Made by a program: the position numbers and the translations under genes
In this document: in pieces, positions 1 to 8,431 of the stretch
Layout: each line of letters opens with the position of its first letter
How positions within the stretch are numbered: the first letter of the stretch is position 1
Origin: Halomonas cupida
GTDB lineage: Bacteria; Pseudomonadota; Gammaproteobacteria; Pseudomonadales; Halomonadaceae
NCBI RefSeq assembly: GCF_900142755.1
Contig: NZ_FRCA01000007.1
Coordinates: 204,251 to 268,250, forward strand
Direction of reading: 5' to 3'
Length of the DNA stretch: 64,000 nt
Notes under the pieces: model-generated
The model's database searches: none
What the model was told of the DNA's origin: nothing
What the model saw: only the letters and a program-made list of their open reading frames with translations

Positions 1-893
1 TGGCCGAAGAGGCGGCCGACTTTCCGTCCGGACCGCTGCAGTTCCTCGTCGCAGCAGGTGCGGGAGGCGGCACAGACAACTTCGCACGCACCGTGAAACC
101 GATGCTCGAGGAAGCACTCGACACTCGTGTCACCGTGATCAACCTGCCTTCTGCATCCGGCGCCCTCGCTCATCAGCGCACCGCCAACAGTGACCCGGAC
201 GGCCATACCCTGGATTTCGCTTCCTCGACGCTGGTGACCTCATTGGCCGCCGGCCAGAATCCCACCGGCCTTGACCAGCTGACACCGGTAGCGCGCATGC
301 AGTCCGATGTCATGACGCTGATCGTCGACCCCGAGAAGTATGCCGACTTCGATGCCTTCAAGGCCCACGTCGAGGAAAACCCCGGCGACGTCATTATCGG
401 CGGCACCCACGCAGCCAGCCCGGATCGCATGGCCTTCCTGTCATTACGCGATGCCTCGGGCCTGGACATGAACTTCATTCCCTATGACGAGGAAGGCAGC
501 GTGGCCGCCAACGTCATGGGTGGCAACATCGATGGTTTGTTCGGTGAAATCAGCTCGGTGCTGAGCTATATGGAATCCGGCGAGATGATGCCGATTCTGG
601 TGTTCGCTGAGGAGCGTCTGCCCAACTTCCCGGACATACCCACCACCGTGGAGAACGGCTGGGACCTGACCGACGGCAATGAGCGCGGCATCTTCGTCAA
701 TGCCGAGACACCTGATGCCATCGTCGACAGACTCGAAACTGCCCTCAAGGAAGTCTATGACTCCGAGCAGTATCAGCAATATGAGGAAAAAGTGAATCTT
801 CACTACCGCGAGGGCTGGCTGGGCAGTGAAGACTACCGCCAGAAACTCGAGGAGAACTACGAGCTGTACAAGCGTCTGCTCGAGAACAGTTAG
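1..893 (+). CDS. tctC: TctC/Bug-family tricarboxylate-type solute-binding protein, 5' truncated by window edge
   Basis: Periplasmic substrate-binding subunit of a tripartite tricarboxylate transporter; it would deliver a carboxylate to the TctA/TctB membrane pair that follows. The frame is open from base 3, so the start codon and signal peptide lie outside the window and about 296 residues are visible. The first visible stretch contains GAGGGTDNFAR, the ligand-loop motif typical of Bug proteins, where a glycine-rich turn binds the carboxylate. The middle (PYDEEGSVAANVMGG) and the C-terminal lysine/glutamate-rich helices also fit. The gene lies about 90 bases before tctB on the same strand, in the usual C-B-A order. 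The substrate cannot be told from sequence. Family assignment is firm; the symbol is by family convention. Confidence 0.88.
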   Translation, partial: AEEAADFPSGPLQFLVAAGAGGGTDNFARTVKPMLEEALDTRVTVINLPSASGALAHQRTANSDPDGHTLDFASSTLVTSLAAGQNPTGLDQLTPVARMQSDVMTLIVDPEKYADFDAFKAHVEENPGDVIIGGTHAASPDRMAFLSLRDASGLDMNFIPYDEEGSVAANVMGGNIDGLFGEISSVLSYMESGEMMPILVFAEERLPNFPDIPTTVENGWDLTDGNERGIFVNAETPDAIVDRLETALKEVYDSEQYQQYEEKVNLHYREGWLGSEDYRQKLEENYELYKRLLENS

Positions 894-986
894 TAGCCTG
901 AGTACACGGAGTGGAGCCACTTGGGCTTCGCTCCGCCCCTCAGAGGTCATCGCCGACCTCCCTCGCCACCGGCCAGGTCAACCCTC

Positions 987-1481
987 ATGAATACCAAACT
1001 CACGCTCTTTGCCGCCGTCGTCATGATTGTCGCTGCGGCGGCGCTGATTCCTACCCTGCAGCTCCCCGGTTCAAAGGAGGTATCCACTCTTGTCGGGCCA
1101 CGGTTATGGCCGCTGAGCCTGGTGGTCGCACTGATGGCCTTCGGCGCATTTCTGCTGGTGGATACCCGCAAACAGGCCCGCAAGGAAGCCGATAGTAGTA
1201 TGCCCAGCGAATCGAACGACAAGCCCATCGAGTCGGCGCAAGCGGCTGGCAACCGGTGGTCCATCGCCGCCAATCGCCACTGGTATCTCATCGCCATGAC
1301 GGTGATCTACACGCTGTTGATGCAGACCCTGGGCTTCCTGCCATCAACGGTGGCCTTTGCACTGGCGATGAGCTGGTTGCTGGGTGCTCGCCACTGGGGG
1401 CTGATTCTCGCCACCGTCGCCATCGCCGTGGTGTTGATCCAGGGCGTATTCGTCTTTCTGCTGGGCATCCCGCTGCCCTGA
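987..1481 (+). CDS. tctB: TctB-family small membrane subunit of tripartite tricarboxylate transporter
   Basis: Predicted 164-residue inner-membrane protein with about four hydrophobic segments: residues 6-24 and 41-60, then two after a hydrophilic loop. This is the standard TctB topology. A TTG-initiated extension from 921 is open, but the ATG at 987 opens directly into a membrane segment (MNTKLTLFAAVVMIVAAAAL), so I chose it. Position between the binding protein and TctA supports the call. TctB sequences are poorly conserved, so the evidence is topology, size and neighbours more than motifs. Confidence 0.8.
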   Translation: MNTKLTLFAAVVMIVAAAALIPTLQLPGSKEVSTLVGPRLWPLSLVVALMAFGAFLLVDTRKQARKEADSSMPSESNDKPIESAQAAGNRWSIAANRHWYLIAMTVIYTLLMQTLGFLPSTVAFALAMSWLLGARHWGLILATVAIAVVLIQGVFVFLLGIPLP

Positions 1482-1532
1482 GGCAGCCCACTCTCTCTTG
1501 TTGAAGAACCAACCGTTGTCGAGGAGCTGACA

Positions 1533-3029
1533 ATGCTGGATAGTTTTCTCAGTGGGCTGGCCGTGGTCTTCGAGCCCATTAACCTGCTGATCCTGACCTC
1601 CGCGGTCTTCATCGGATTCATCGGCGGCGCTCTACCCGGCATCAGCGGCGTGATCCTGGTGGTGATCCTGCTGCCGGTCACCTACGGCATGGAGCCGACC
1701 CAGGCCTTCATGCTGCTCACCGCCATCTATGGCTCGACGGTCTTCTCGGGGTTGATCACCGCCATTCTCTATCGTGCGCCCGGCACTCCCGAGGCGGTCA
1801 TGACCTCGTTCGATGGCTACCCCATGACCCAGCAGGGAGAGGCCGGCAAGGCCCTGGGCATCGGCATCCTGAGCTCGGCCATCGGGGGCCTCGTGGGCAC
1901 CATTGCGCTGATCGTCTGCACGCCATTGCTGGCGTCGGTGGCACTGAAATTCTCATCTCCGGAATACTTCGCGTTGGCCATTCTCGGCCTGACGGTGGTG
2001 TCCTCGCTGGGCGGACGCCTGATTCTGGGACTGATCGGCGCCGCCATGGGGCTGTTCATTGCCACCGTCGGTATCGACCCGCTGACCGGCGTCAGCCGCT
2101 ATACCTTCAACAACCTCAACCTTTCCGAAGGTATCGGCCTGATTCCGGTCATTGTCGGTCTGTTTGCCGTCTCCGAAGTCATGAAGCGCTCCCTGGGGGG
2201 AGAAGCTCACCAACCGCTGACCCGCGTCAAGGTCAAGATCTTCGACATGCCGATTCTGCGGCGTATTGGTGTGACCCTGTCACGTTCCTCACTGCTTGGC
2301 GTGATCATCGGCATCCTGCCCGGTATCGGTGCCAGTACTGCCGCCATGGTCAGCTACAGCGAGACGGTGCGCTGGTCGAAGCATCCGGAACAGTTCGGCA
2401 AGGGAGCCCCCGAAGGTATCGCCGCTCCGGAGTCGGCCAACAATGCTGCCGCCATGGGAGCGCTGGTACCGCTGTTCGCGCTGGGCATTCCCGGCAGTGG
2501 CACCACGGCCATCATTCTCGGCGCCTTCATCATGCATGGCCTGCAGCCCGGCCCACTGTTCATGGTCAGTAGTGCCGACCTGATCTACGCCGTATTTGCC
2601 GGACTGTTCGTCGTCAACTTCATGATTCTGGCTTTCTCCAAGCCGTTCATTGCGCTCTTTACCCGACTGCTGAACGTACCCTACTCGGTACTCGGCCCCA
2701 TCATCATCATGTGTTGTATCGTCGGCACCTATTCGGTGAGCAACTCGATGTTCGACGTGTGGCTGATGCTGGGCTTCGGTGTGATCGGTTACCTGCTGGA
2801 GAAGATCAACTTCCCGACCGTCTCGATCATCCTCGGACTGGTACTGGGCCCCATCGCCGAAAGTGAGCTACGCCGCACTCTCGCCATGTCTCAGGGGGAT
2901 CTCTCGATCCTGATGGATCGCCCGATCAGCGCCACGTTGCTGGTGATCTCGGTCATATTGTTGATCGCCGCCATCATCGTCCCGCTGCGCAAGCGTGCTA
3001 GAGCAAAGGCCGCTGTATCCCAACACTGA
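1533..3029 (+). CDS. tctA: TctA-family large permease subunit of tripartite tricarboxylate transporter
   Basis: The 498-residue protein has the family's two internal-repeat signatures: GGALPGISG at residues 31-39 and GILPGIGAS near residue 260, followed by ALGIPGSGTTAIILGAF. Many hydrophobic segments span the protein, and its length is normal for TctA (about 500). It should form the ion-coupled translocation path with TctB, fed by the TctC protein. The start at 1533 has GAGGAG nine to ten bases upstream. The gene ends the operon, with a strong hairpin just downstream at 3050-3081. Confidence 0.93.
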   Translation: MLDSFLSGLAVVFEPINLLILTSAVFIGFIGGALPGISGVILVVILLPVTYGMEPTQAFMLLTAIYGSTVFSGLITAILYRAPGTPEAVMTSFDGYPMTQQGEAGKALGIGILSSAIGGLVGTIALIVCTPLLASVALKFSSPEYFALAILGLTVVSSLGGRLILGLIGAAMGLFIATVGIDPLTGVSRYTFNNLNLSEGIGLIPVIVGLFAVSEVMKRSLGGEAHQPLTRVKVKIFDMPILRRIGVTLSRSSLLGVIIGILPGIGASTAAMVSYSETVRWSKHPEQFGKGAPEGIAAPESANNAAAMGALVPLFALGIPGSGTTAIILGAFIMHGLQPGPLFMVSSADLIYAVFAGLFVVNFMILAFSKPFIALFTRLLNVPYSVLGPIIIMCCIVGTYSVSNSMFDVWLMLGFGVIGYLLEKINFPTVSIILGLVLGPIAESELRRTLAMSQGDLSILMDRPISATLLVISVILLIAAIIVPLRKRARAKAAVSQH

Positions 3030-3049
3030 ACCCGCCAGCCAAGGCACAC

Positions 3050-3081
3050 GAGTCATGAGCACGCCTCTGCTCATGACTCGC
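3050..3081. terminator. Perfect 13-bp hairpin between convergent genes
   Basis: CGAGTCATGAGCA (3050-3062) pairs perfectly with TGCTCATGACTCG (3069-3081) around a six-base loop. It sits between the stop codons of tctA (plus) and the PP2C gene (minus). Neither side has a T-run, so it may act as a bidirectional mRNA-end stabiliser more than as a classic intrinsic terminator. Confidence 0.55.
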
Positions 3082-3116
3082 AGCTCATTGCCCGCCTACT
3101 TCAGTTGCATTTGCGC

Positions 3117-4031
3117 TTACCGTAACCCTGTCGGGCCTTGAGGGATCGACTGACCCTCTACCATGAAAGCGATGGCCGTGGCGTCATCACGCAACTTGAG
3201 TCGAGGGTAGGCCTGAGCCTCGGGGTCCTGCTCCTCAGCGTTCCGCAGGGCGGCAAGAATTTCGCGGAGCCCATCTCGGAAAGCGATCTCGAATAGCTCT
3301 TCACGGGAAAACAGCCGGTAGGTATCAACGGCGCGGAAGAAGCCGTCACTCATGGCCAACAGACGCTGGCCATTCCGGGCGGGCATCAACACCCGCTCCA
3401 ACTGAGTTGTCAGCCCAGCAATGGGTTCGACAACATCGTATCCGAAGAGACGGTTGCGTTGTGCCACATTGTCGTAGATGACAGGCACGGTTGCTTGAAG
3501 CGCCTCGGTATGCGGTGCTCCAGTGCGTATCTTGAAGTCAATCAGGAAGTCGATGGCTCGCTGCTCGAGGCCACTGACAGCGCTGTAACCAAAGCTGGTC
3601 ACTTCCCCAGCGGAATCCTCATAGAGCAACACGCAATCACCAGCATTGGTAAGCTCAAGCGTTTCGCCGATCAACCGTGCAGCCCCGAAGCAGGCAAAGG
3701 GAGGGCCCCCGACTACACACGCTCCAGGCTGTCCGAGTTCGGCGAATTCCTCTGCAAGGCCGCCCTGCACCTCCGCGACCAACGCCTGAGTCTCGCAATG
3801 AGGTGTCAGGCGCTCAAGGAAATCTTGTGCGAAGCGGCGTACCAGCCAGGCGGCATCGCTGGGATAGCCACTACGCGTCACCCCGGAGTTGACGGGCGCA
3901 GCACCATCCATCCACAGCACACAGTCAGCGCGTCCCTCAACCCAATCGGCATTGGCATCACCCTCCGGGTCGCCAAGTTGCTCGAGAACCTTCAGGTTGA
4001 CACTCCGGTTTAGCGTTTCTCTGCTCGTCAT
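3117..4031 (-). CDS. Stand-alone PP2C-family (PPM) protein phosphatase-like protein
   Basis: 304 residues with the ordered acidic metal-binding motifs of PP2C phosphatases: WMDGAA at 40-45, AGDC at 130-133, MSDGFF at 227-232 and LRDDATA at 280-286. These normally hold a two-metal centre that dephosphorylates Ser/Thr. No membrane segment or kinase partner is visible. The ATG at 4031 has AGGGGAAG just upstream. Longer readings back to 4337 start at poorer sites and add a low-complexity tail, so I rejected them. It is monocistronic and convergent with tctA. The motifs are clear but the overall sequence diverges from bacterial PrpC/Stp, so the substrate is unknown. Confidence 0.72.
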   Translation of the reverse strand: MTSRETLNRSVNLKVLEQLGDPEGDANADWVEGRADCVLWMDGAAPVNSGVTRSGYPSDAAWLVRRFAQDFLERLTPHCETQALVAEVQGGLAEEFAELGQPGACVVGGPPFACFGAARLIGETLELTNAGDCVLLYEDSAGEVTSFGYSAVSGLEQRAIDFLIDFKIRTGAPHTEALQATVPVIYDNVAQRNRLFGYDVVEPIAGLTTQLERVLMPARNGQRLLAMSDGFFRAVDTYRLFSREELFEIAFRDGLREILAALRNAEEQDPEAQAYPRLKLRDDATAIAFMVEGQSIPQGPTGLR

Positions 4032-4645
4032 TGGCGACTTCCCCTGTGACCGAACGGCTGTGGGCTGCTCCTGCACCGGTGCAAGAGGAGTGACGCGTTG
4101 AGATGTCCCCATGATCAGCCTGATGATCCCACTCATTCGCTCCGACAGCGATACGCCTAGCCAGTTCCGCCGAACTGCGTCATGGCCGAACTGCATCATC
4201 TTATGAACCCGGCATGCTTTCATGTTGGGTTCATGGCGGCACAGGGACGTGCCGCCGTCGGCCATCAGGCCGACGCGAGAAAGCACCACACCAGCAGATC
4301 CGCGCATCTGCGCCAATGTGGTGCGGACGAAAATCAAATCGATCAGGATGAGCTATTTGATTGCCATGTTAATAGTATCAAGCCACCAAATCGCCATGGC
4401 CTACCCGCTTCAATGTCAGCGAGCAGCAAACGGGGCTCCCCCAAGTTATACGCCCAAGTTATACGCCCAAGTTATACGCCCAGATTGTAGGTCATGGTGC
4501 TCACCTGCGCGGACCAGTCCACGATCCGACCGTTACCGGGATATACTGGAAGCTGTTTGCGTCTGGATGATCATGACAACAAGACCTGCGCCGGCAATGA
4601 GATATCGGCCAGCACACTCATCGCTCGGGAGTTCAGAGAACAGGA
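4032..4645. other. 614-bp intergenic region upstream of the PP2C gene and the LysR gene
   Basis: No supportable gene. It is shared by two divergent genes and contains the 3 x 13-bp tandem repeat at 4442-4480. A hydrophilic minus-strand frame runs from the PP2C gene to 4337 but lacks a convincing start. Confidence 0.5.
4442..4480. repeat. Three perfect 13-bp tandem repeats
   Basis: The unit CAAGTTATACGCC occurs three times head to tail (4442-4454, 4455-4467, 4468-4480), about 165 bases before the LysR start at 4646. It could be a slippage product or direct-repeat operators. Confidence 0.9.
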
Positions 4646-5587
4646 ATGGATATCCCTCACCAACGACTGGTGTATTTTCAAGTGACGATCGAGGCAGGCT
4701 CCGTGCGCCAGGCCGCGGCACGCCTCGATATAGCGCCTTCCGCTGTCAGTCGCCAGCTCACGTTGATCGAGGCTGCTCTTGGTGCCCCACTACTGGAACG
4801 ATCGCGCAATGGTGTCGTGCCGACAGCCGTCGGAGAGATGCTGCTGGAGTACTGCCGTAAACGCTCAGCGCTGGATGATACGTTCAGTGAGGAGCTTGAT
4901 GCCTATCAACGCCTGGAGACCGGCCATCTGTCGCTGACCGTCGGAGAGGGCTTCGTCGGCGACCTGGTCGATGCGCCACTACGTACCTTCACCGAGAGTT
5001 ATCGTGGTGTACGCCTCGACGTGAATACGGGCAGCACCTGCGAAATCATTGATGCTGTTGTCGGGGACGAGGCTCATATCGGGTTGATGTACCACGAGCG
5101 GATCCACCCCAAGCTGCGCTTCTGGCATTCCAGTCGCCAACCACTGGTGGCACTGATGTCCCCGACCCACTGCCTGGCTGGTGAGAAGGATGCCTTGTCC
5201 CTGCCTGTGCTCAGCGAGCACCCGTTGGCACTGTGGCGCACCGGACATGGAGTGCGCCAATTGGTCGATGATGGGTTCCGTGAGGCAGGGCTGCGTCACC
5301 AGGTCAGCATGCAGACCAATTCACTGTCCGTGCTGAAGCATGCCGCCCGCTCCGAACTGACGCTGACACTGCTGCCTGCTTTCGCAGCGGCCAGGGAACT
5401 GGAGGATGGTCTACTCGTGGCCCGTAATGTTGACTGCGAGCGCTTCCGCCAGGCCCACGCACATATTATCACTCGTGTCGGTCGGCGCATGCCCAGGGCC
5501 GGACTGCAATTGCTGCGCCATCTGGAACGCTGGATGCGCGCCTTCAACTCACGCACGGAAGTGGACACCAACGCCACACACTCCTGA
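4646..5587 (+). CDS. LysR-family transcriptional regulator
   Basis: 313 residues. The N-terminal winged helix-turn-helix lies at about residues 10-60: FQVTIEAGSVRQAAARLDIA, then PSAVSRQLTLIEAALG. A type 2 periplasmic-binding-like effector domain follows. AGGA lies just before the ATG. It converges on the minus-strand catabolic operon ending at 5769, so it may control that operon, although LysR targets are usually divergent. Its other neighbour is the 614-bp gap with 13-bp repeats. Effector unknown. Confidence 0.9.
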   Translation: MDIPHQRLVYFQVTIEAGSVRQAAARLDIAPSAVSRQLTLIEAALGAPLLERSRNGVVPTAVGEMLLEYCRKRSALDDTFSEELDAYQRLETGHLSLTVGEGFVGDLVDAPLRTFTESYRGVRLDVNTGSTCEIIDAVVGDEAHIGLMYHERIHPKLRFWHSSRQPLVALMSPTHCLAGEKDALSLPVLSEHPLALWRTGHGVRQLVDDGFREAGLRHQVSMQTNSLSVLKHAARSELTLTLLPAFAAARELEDGLLVARNVDCERFRQAHAHIITRVGRRMPRAGLQLLRHLERWMRAFNSRTEVDTNATHS

Positions 5588-5595
5588 TCCTGCGT

Positions 5596-5765
5596 CAGCC
5601 CAACTCAATCCAGCCCAGTCCAGCCCAACTCAATCCAGCCCAGTCCAGCCCAACTCAATCCAGCCCAGTCCAGCCCAACTCAATCCAGTCCAGTCCAGCC
5701 CAACTCAATCCAGTCCAGCCCAGCCCAGCCCAGCCCAGCCCAGCCCAGCCCAGCCCAGCCCAGCC
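5596..5765. repeat. 170-bp array of CA-initial pentamers with a 25-bp higher-order unit
   Basis: Thirty-four consecutive pentamers, all starting CA. The first part repeats the order CAGCC-CAACT-CAATC-CAGCC-CAGTC (25 bp): three exact units from 5596 to 5670, one variant unit at 5671-5695, and a shortened 20-bp unit at 5696-5715. The last 50 bp (5716-5765) is ten pure CAGCC copies. It lies exactly between the stop codons of the convergent LysR gene (5587) and aldehyde dehydrogenase gene (5769). It can be read open in places, but nothing indicates that it codes. Confidence 0.95.
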
Positions 5766-5768
5766 GGG

Positions 5769-7403
5769 TCAGCCTACGCCATTGCCATAGCCCATGGCCA
5801 CGCTGGCAGACGTCGCCGTCTCCACCCACACGCTCTGGGCCACCGTGTATTCCTTGAGCCCCTCCACACCGCTGGAGCGACCAAATCCACTATCGCCGAA
5901 ACCGCCAAATGGCGACATGACATTGATCGCCTTGTAGCTGTTGATCCATACCGTACCGGCACGCAGCCGAGCGGCCACCCGATGGGCGCGGGCCGGGTCC
6001 TGCGTCCATACCGCCCCGGCCAGGCCAAAGCGTGTGGCATTGGCCAGCTGCACGGCATCCTCCTCAGTATCGAATGGCATGACCACTACCACTGGACCGA
6101 AGACTTCTTCCTGTGCGATGGCCATATCCGGGGTGACATCGACCACGACGGTGGGCGCCAGATAGTAGCCCCTGGCGTCCTGCGGCAGAGTGTCCGGACG
6201 ACTGCCACCACACAACACTCGTGCGCCCTGCTGCCTTGCGGCCTCGAGCATTGCAGTGATGTGCTGATACTGCCTGGCATTCTGGACTGGCCCCATCAAC
6301 GTCGCATCATCGTCAGGCAAGCCGACCGTGATCTCGCCCGCGGCTCGAGCCAGCCGCTCACAGACCACATCCAGGACTTCCCGCTGGACCAATAATCGGG
6401 AACCCGCGACACAGCTCTGGCCTGCGGCGGCGAAGATGGCAGCCTGGGCTCCAGCCACAGCGTCGTCCAATCGGGCATCCGCAAAGACAATGTTGGCTGA
6501 CTTGCCGCCCAACTCCAGCACGCTCGGCACAAGGCGCGCGGCGCCTGCCTGGGCAATACGTCGCCCACTCTCCGGCGAACCGACGAAGACCAACTTGCTG
6601 ATACCGGCATGACCGGTCAGTGCAGCCCCGGTGGTGGCACCCACTCCATTGACGATATTGATCAACCCACGAGGCAAGCCGCCGTTTTCCAGCAACATGG
6701 CAAGCACAACCGACGAGAAAGGGGTCATTTCCGAAGGCTTGAGCACTACCCCATTGCCTGCTGCCAGCGCCGGCGCCAACTGCCAGCCGCAAGTGAACAT
6801 CGGAGCATTCCAGGGCGTGATCTGGCCGACGACCCCATAGGGCACAGGACGCACATAGTTGAGATGCGAGGTGGGCACCGGAATTACCTCGCCATGTTGC
6901 TTGTCGCACCAGCCGGCATAGTACTCGAACATCTCACGGACCTTGTTGACCTCGCCGCGACAGTCACGAACAGGCTTGCCCGCCACAACACTCTCCAATC
7001 GTGCCAGCGTCTCCTCATGGCCACGCAATGCCCCGGCGGCAGCCGTCATGCGTCGCCCCCGCTCGCTGGCTGTCAGCGCCATCCACTCCTGCTGACCACG
7101 AGTCGCGGCTTCCACCGCGGATTCAACCAGCGCGCTACCGGCGTCACGATAAGCCACCAGCGGAAGGCCCGTCACCGGGTCCAGCAGTTCGATGACTTCG
7201 CCCTGCCCCGCCAGCAGCTCCCCGTCGACCCAGTTACTGAGCGGCACCTCTGCCTGCATTCCCAGTGTTGCCAGAAGTTCGCTGATACACTCCACTGCTC
7301 TGGCGTTGAGAGGGTTGCTGGGAGAGGTCTTGTGAGAGCTCGTGGGAGAGTCGCTAAAAGAGCTGTTGAACGAGTTGCTGAAAGAATCGTTGGGCAGGCT
7401 CAT
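5769..7403 (-). CDS. NAD(P)+-dependent aldehyde dehydrogenase
   Basis: 544-residue ALDH-superfamily enzyme oxidising an aldehyde to an acid. Visible motifs: ITPWNAPMFTCGWQLAPAL and GNGVVLKPSE (cofactor fold), LELGGKSANIVF (general base Glu), and AAGQSCVAGSR with nucleophile Cys331. The C-terminal MSPFGGFGDSGFGRSSG is typical. AGGAGG precedes the ATG, which overlaps the previous gene's TAA by one base, indicating coupling. Unusual: the first ~30 residues form a Ser/Asn/Phe-rich extension with SF-containing repeats (NDSFSNSFNSSFSDS) that most ALDHs lack. It is the last gene of the minus-strand operon. Resembles phenylacetaldehyde/betaine-aldehyde type ALDHs; substrate not assignable. Confidence 0.9.
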   Translation of the reverse strand: MSLPNDSFSNSFNSSFSDSPTSSHKTSPSNPLNARAVECISELLATLGMQAEVPLSNWVDGELLAGQGEVIELLDPVTGLPLVAYRDAGSALVESAVEAATRGQQEWMALTASERGRRMTAAAGALRGHEETLARLESVVAGKPVRDCRGEVNKVREMFEYYAGWCDKQHGEVIPVPTSHLNYVRPVPYGVVGQITPWNAPMFTCGWQLAPALAAGNGVVLKPSEMTPFSSVVLAMLLENGGLPRGLINIVNGVGATTGAALTGHAGISKLVFVGSPESGRRIAQAGAARLVPSVLELGGKSANIVFADARLDDAVAGAQAAIFAAAGQSCVAGSRLLVQREVLDVVCERLARAAGEITVGLPDDDATLMGPVQNARQYQHITAMLEAARQQGARVLCGGSRPDTLPQDARGYYLAPTVVVDVTPDMAIAQEEVFGPVVVVMPFDTEEDAVQLANATRFGLAGAVWTQDPARAHRVAARLRAGTVWINSYKAINVMSPFGGFGDSGFGRSSGVEGLKEYTVAQSVWVETATSASVAMGYGNGVG

Positions 7404-8302
7404 TACGTATCCTCCTGACTTGATGGCGAACCATTGGCTGACGCACGGCCCAGAATCGCATCAGTGATATGGTTGAAATCAGCACCGTCAGGCAAGGCAC
7501 CTGAATCCGCGTGCCACTTCTCGACGACACTGTTCAGTAGATCCAGCGACAGCCCCTGGTCAATGGCGGCATCACGTGCAAGACGAAGGTCCTTGCGCAT
7601 CAGGCCGGTGGTGAAGCCGGAATCAAAGGCGCCGGAAAGAATCCATCTGGAGAAGTTGACCTCACTGACGGCGCTGCGACCAGAACCGCTGTTCAGGCCC
7701 GCCAGGCAGGCCTCCGGAGCCACTCCAGCCCGCTGTGCCAGTGCAACAGCTTCGGCTGTCGTCAGTAGATGTGCCGCGCATAGGTAGTTGTTGGCCAGCT
7801 TGACTACATGCCCACTACCCGCTGCGCCCACATGGGTATAGCGTGCCGACATCGCCTTGAGCATGGGTTCGACACGTTCAATGGTCGCCGTCTCCCCCCC
7901 CAGCAACATACCGAGACTCCCTGCTGCAGCCCCCGCCGGCCCACCACTCACCGGCGCATCAAGCCACTCAAGGCCAGCCTCGACCACCTTCCGAGCCAGC
8001 TCCCGAGTGACCACCGGGTCACTGGTCGAGGTGTCAATGATCACACTGCCTGCAGAGGCGTGTTGCAGTAACCCGGGAGAGGACTCAACCACCTCCCGAA
8101 CATGTGCCGAAGTGGGTAACGACAGCAGATAAACGTCAGCGTCTGGCAGGACTTCCGGGGAGATCACTGTGAGTCCCCGAGACGCCACGTTGTGGCGAGC
8201 GCTCTCGGCAACATCTGTGCCCAGCACCGTGAATCCGGCGGCATGCAGAGTGAGCGCCATATTGCCGCCCATGTGGCCCAGACCGATGACTACAATCTTC
8301 AT
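7403..8302 (-). CDS. 3-hydroxyisobutyrate dehydrogenase-family NAD(P)-binding oxidoreductase
   Basis: 299 residues. The N-terminal Rossmann motif VIGLGHMGGNMA (about 5-16) binds NAD(P). The substrate signature DAPVSGGPAGAAAGSLGMLLGG is near 119-140, and VKLANNYL near 170 holds the catalytic lysine of the beta-hydroxyacid dehydrogenase family. The ATG at 8302 has GCAGGAGT upstream; a longer frame to 8410 adds residues unrelated to the fold. It is translationally coupled to the downstream aldehyde dehydrogenase and follows the amidohydrolase. It likely interconverts a hydroxyacid and a semialdehyde, which the next enzyme could oxidise. Substrate unknown. Confidence 0.88.
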   Translation of the reverse strand: MKIVVIGLGHMGGNMALTLHAAGFTVLGTDVAESARHNVASRGLTVISPEVLPDADVYLLSLPTSAHVREVVESSPGLLQHASAGSVIIDTSTSDPVVTRELARKVVEAGLEWLDAPVSGGPAGAAAGSLGMLLGGETATIERVEPMLKAMSARYTHVGAAGSGHVVKLANNYLCAAHLLTTAEAVALAQRAGVAPEACLAGLNSGSGRSAVSEVNFSRWILSGAFDSGFTTGLMRKDLRLARDAAIDQGLSLDLLNSVVEKWHADSGALPDGADFNHITDAILGRASANGSPSSQEDT

Positions 8303-8431
8303 GATAACTCCTGCTCTGTACTTGTCTGATACAGGACCTCGTGCCGAAATGCAGGCAAGGAGGCACTGGACCATGCCAGGAAGGCACGGCCAGACAGTGG
8401 TTGCATTCAAAAGGAAGGTGCGCAGACAGCG

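Noticed and set aside
943..960. GAGGTC-GACCTC hairpin between tctC and tctB
   Set aside because: Only a 6-bp stem and no T-run; may modulate operon mRNA ends but is not strong enough to call.
4442..4480. Tandem repeats as a CRISPR array
   Set aside because: Units are head-to-tail with no spacers and there are no cas genes.
5406..6395. Plus-strand frame through the pentamer array and antisense to the aldehyde dehydrogenase
   Set aside because: Encodes only a Pro/Ser/Gln run from the repeat and an antisense shadow of a clear ALDH; no start signal or family similarity.
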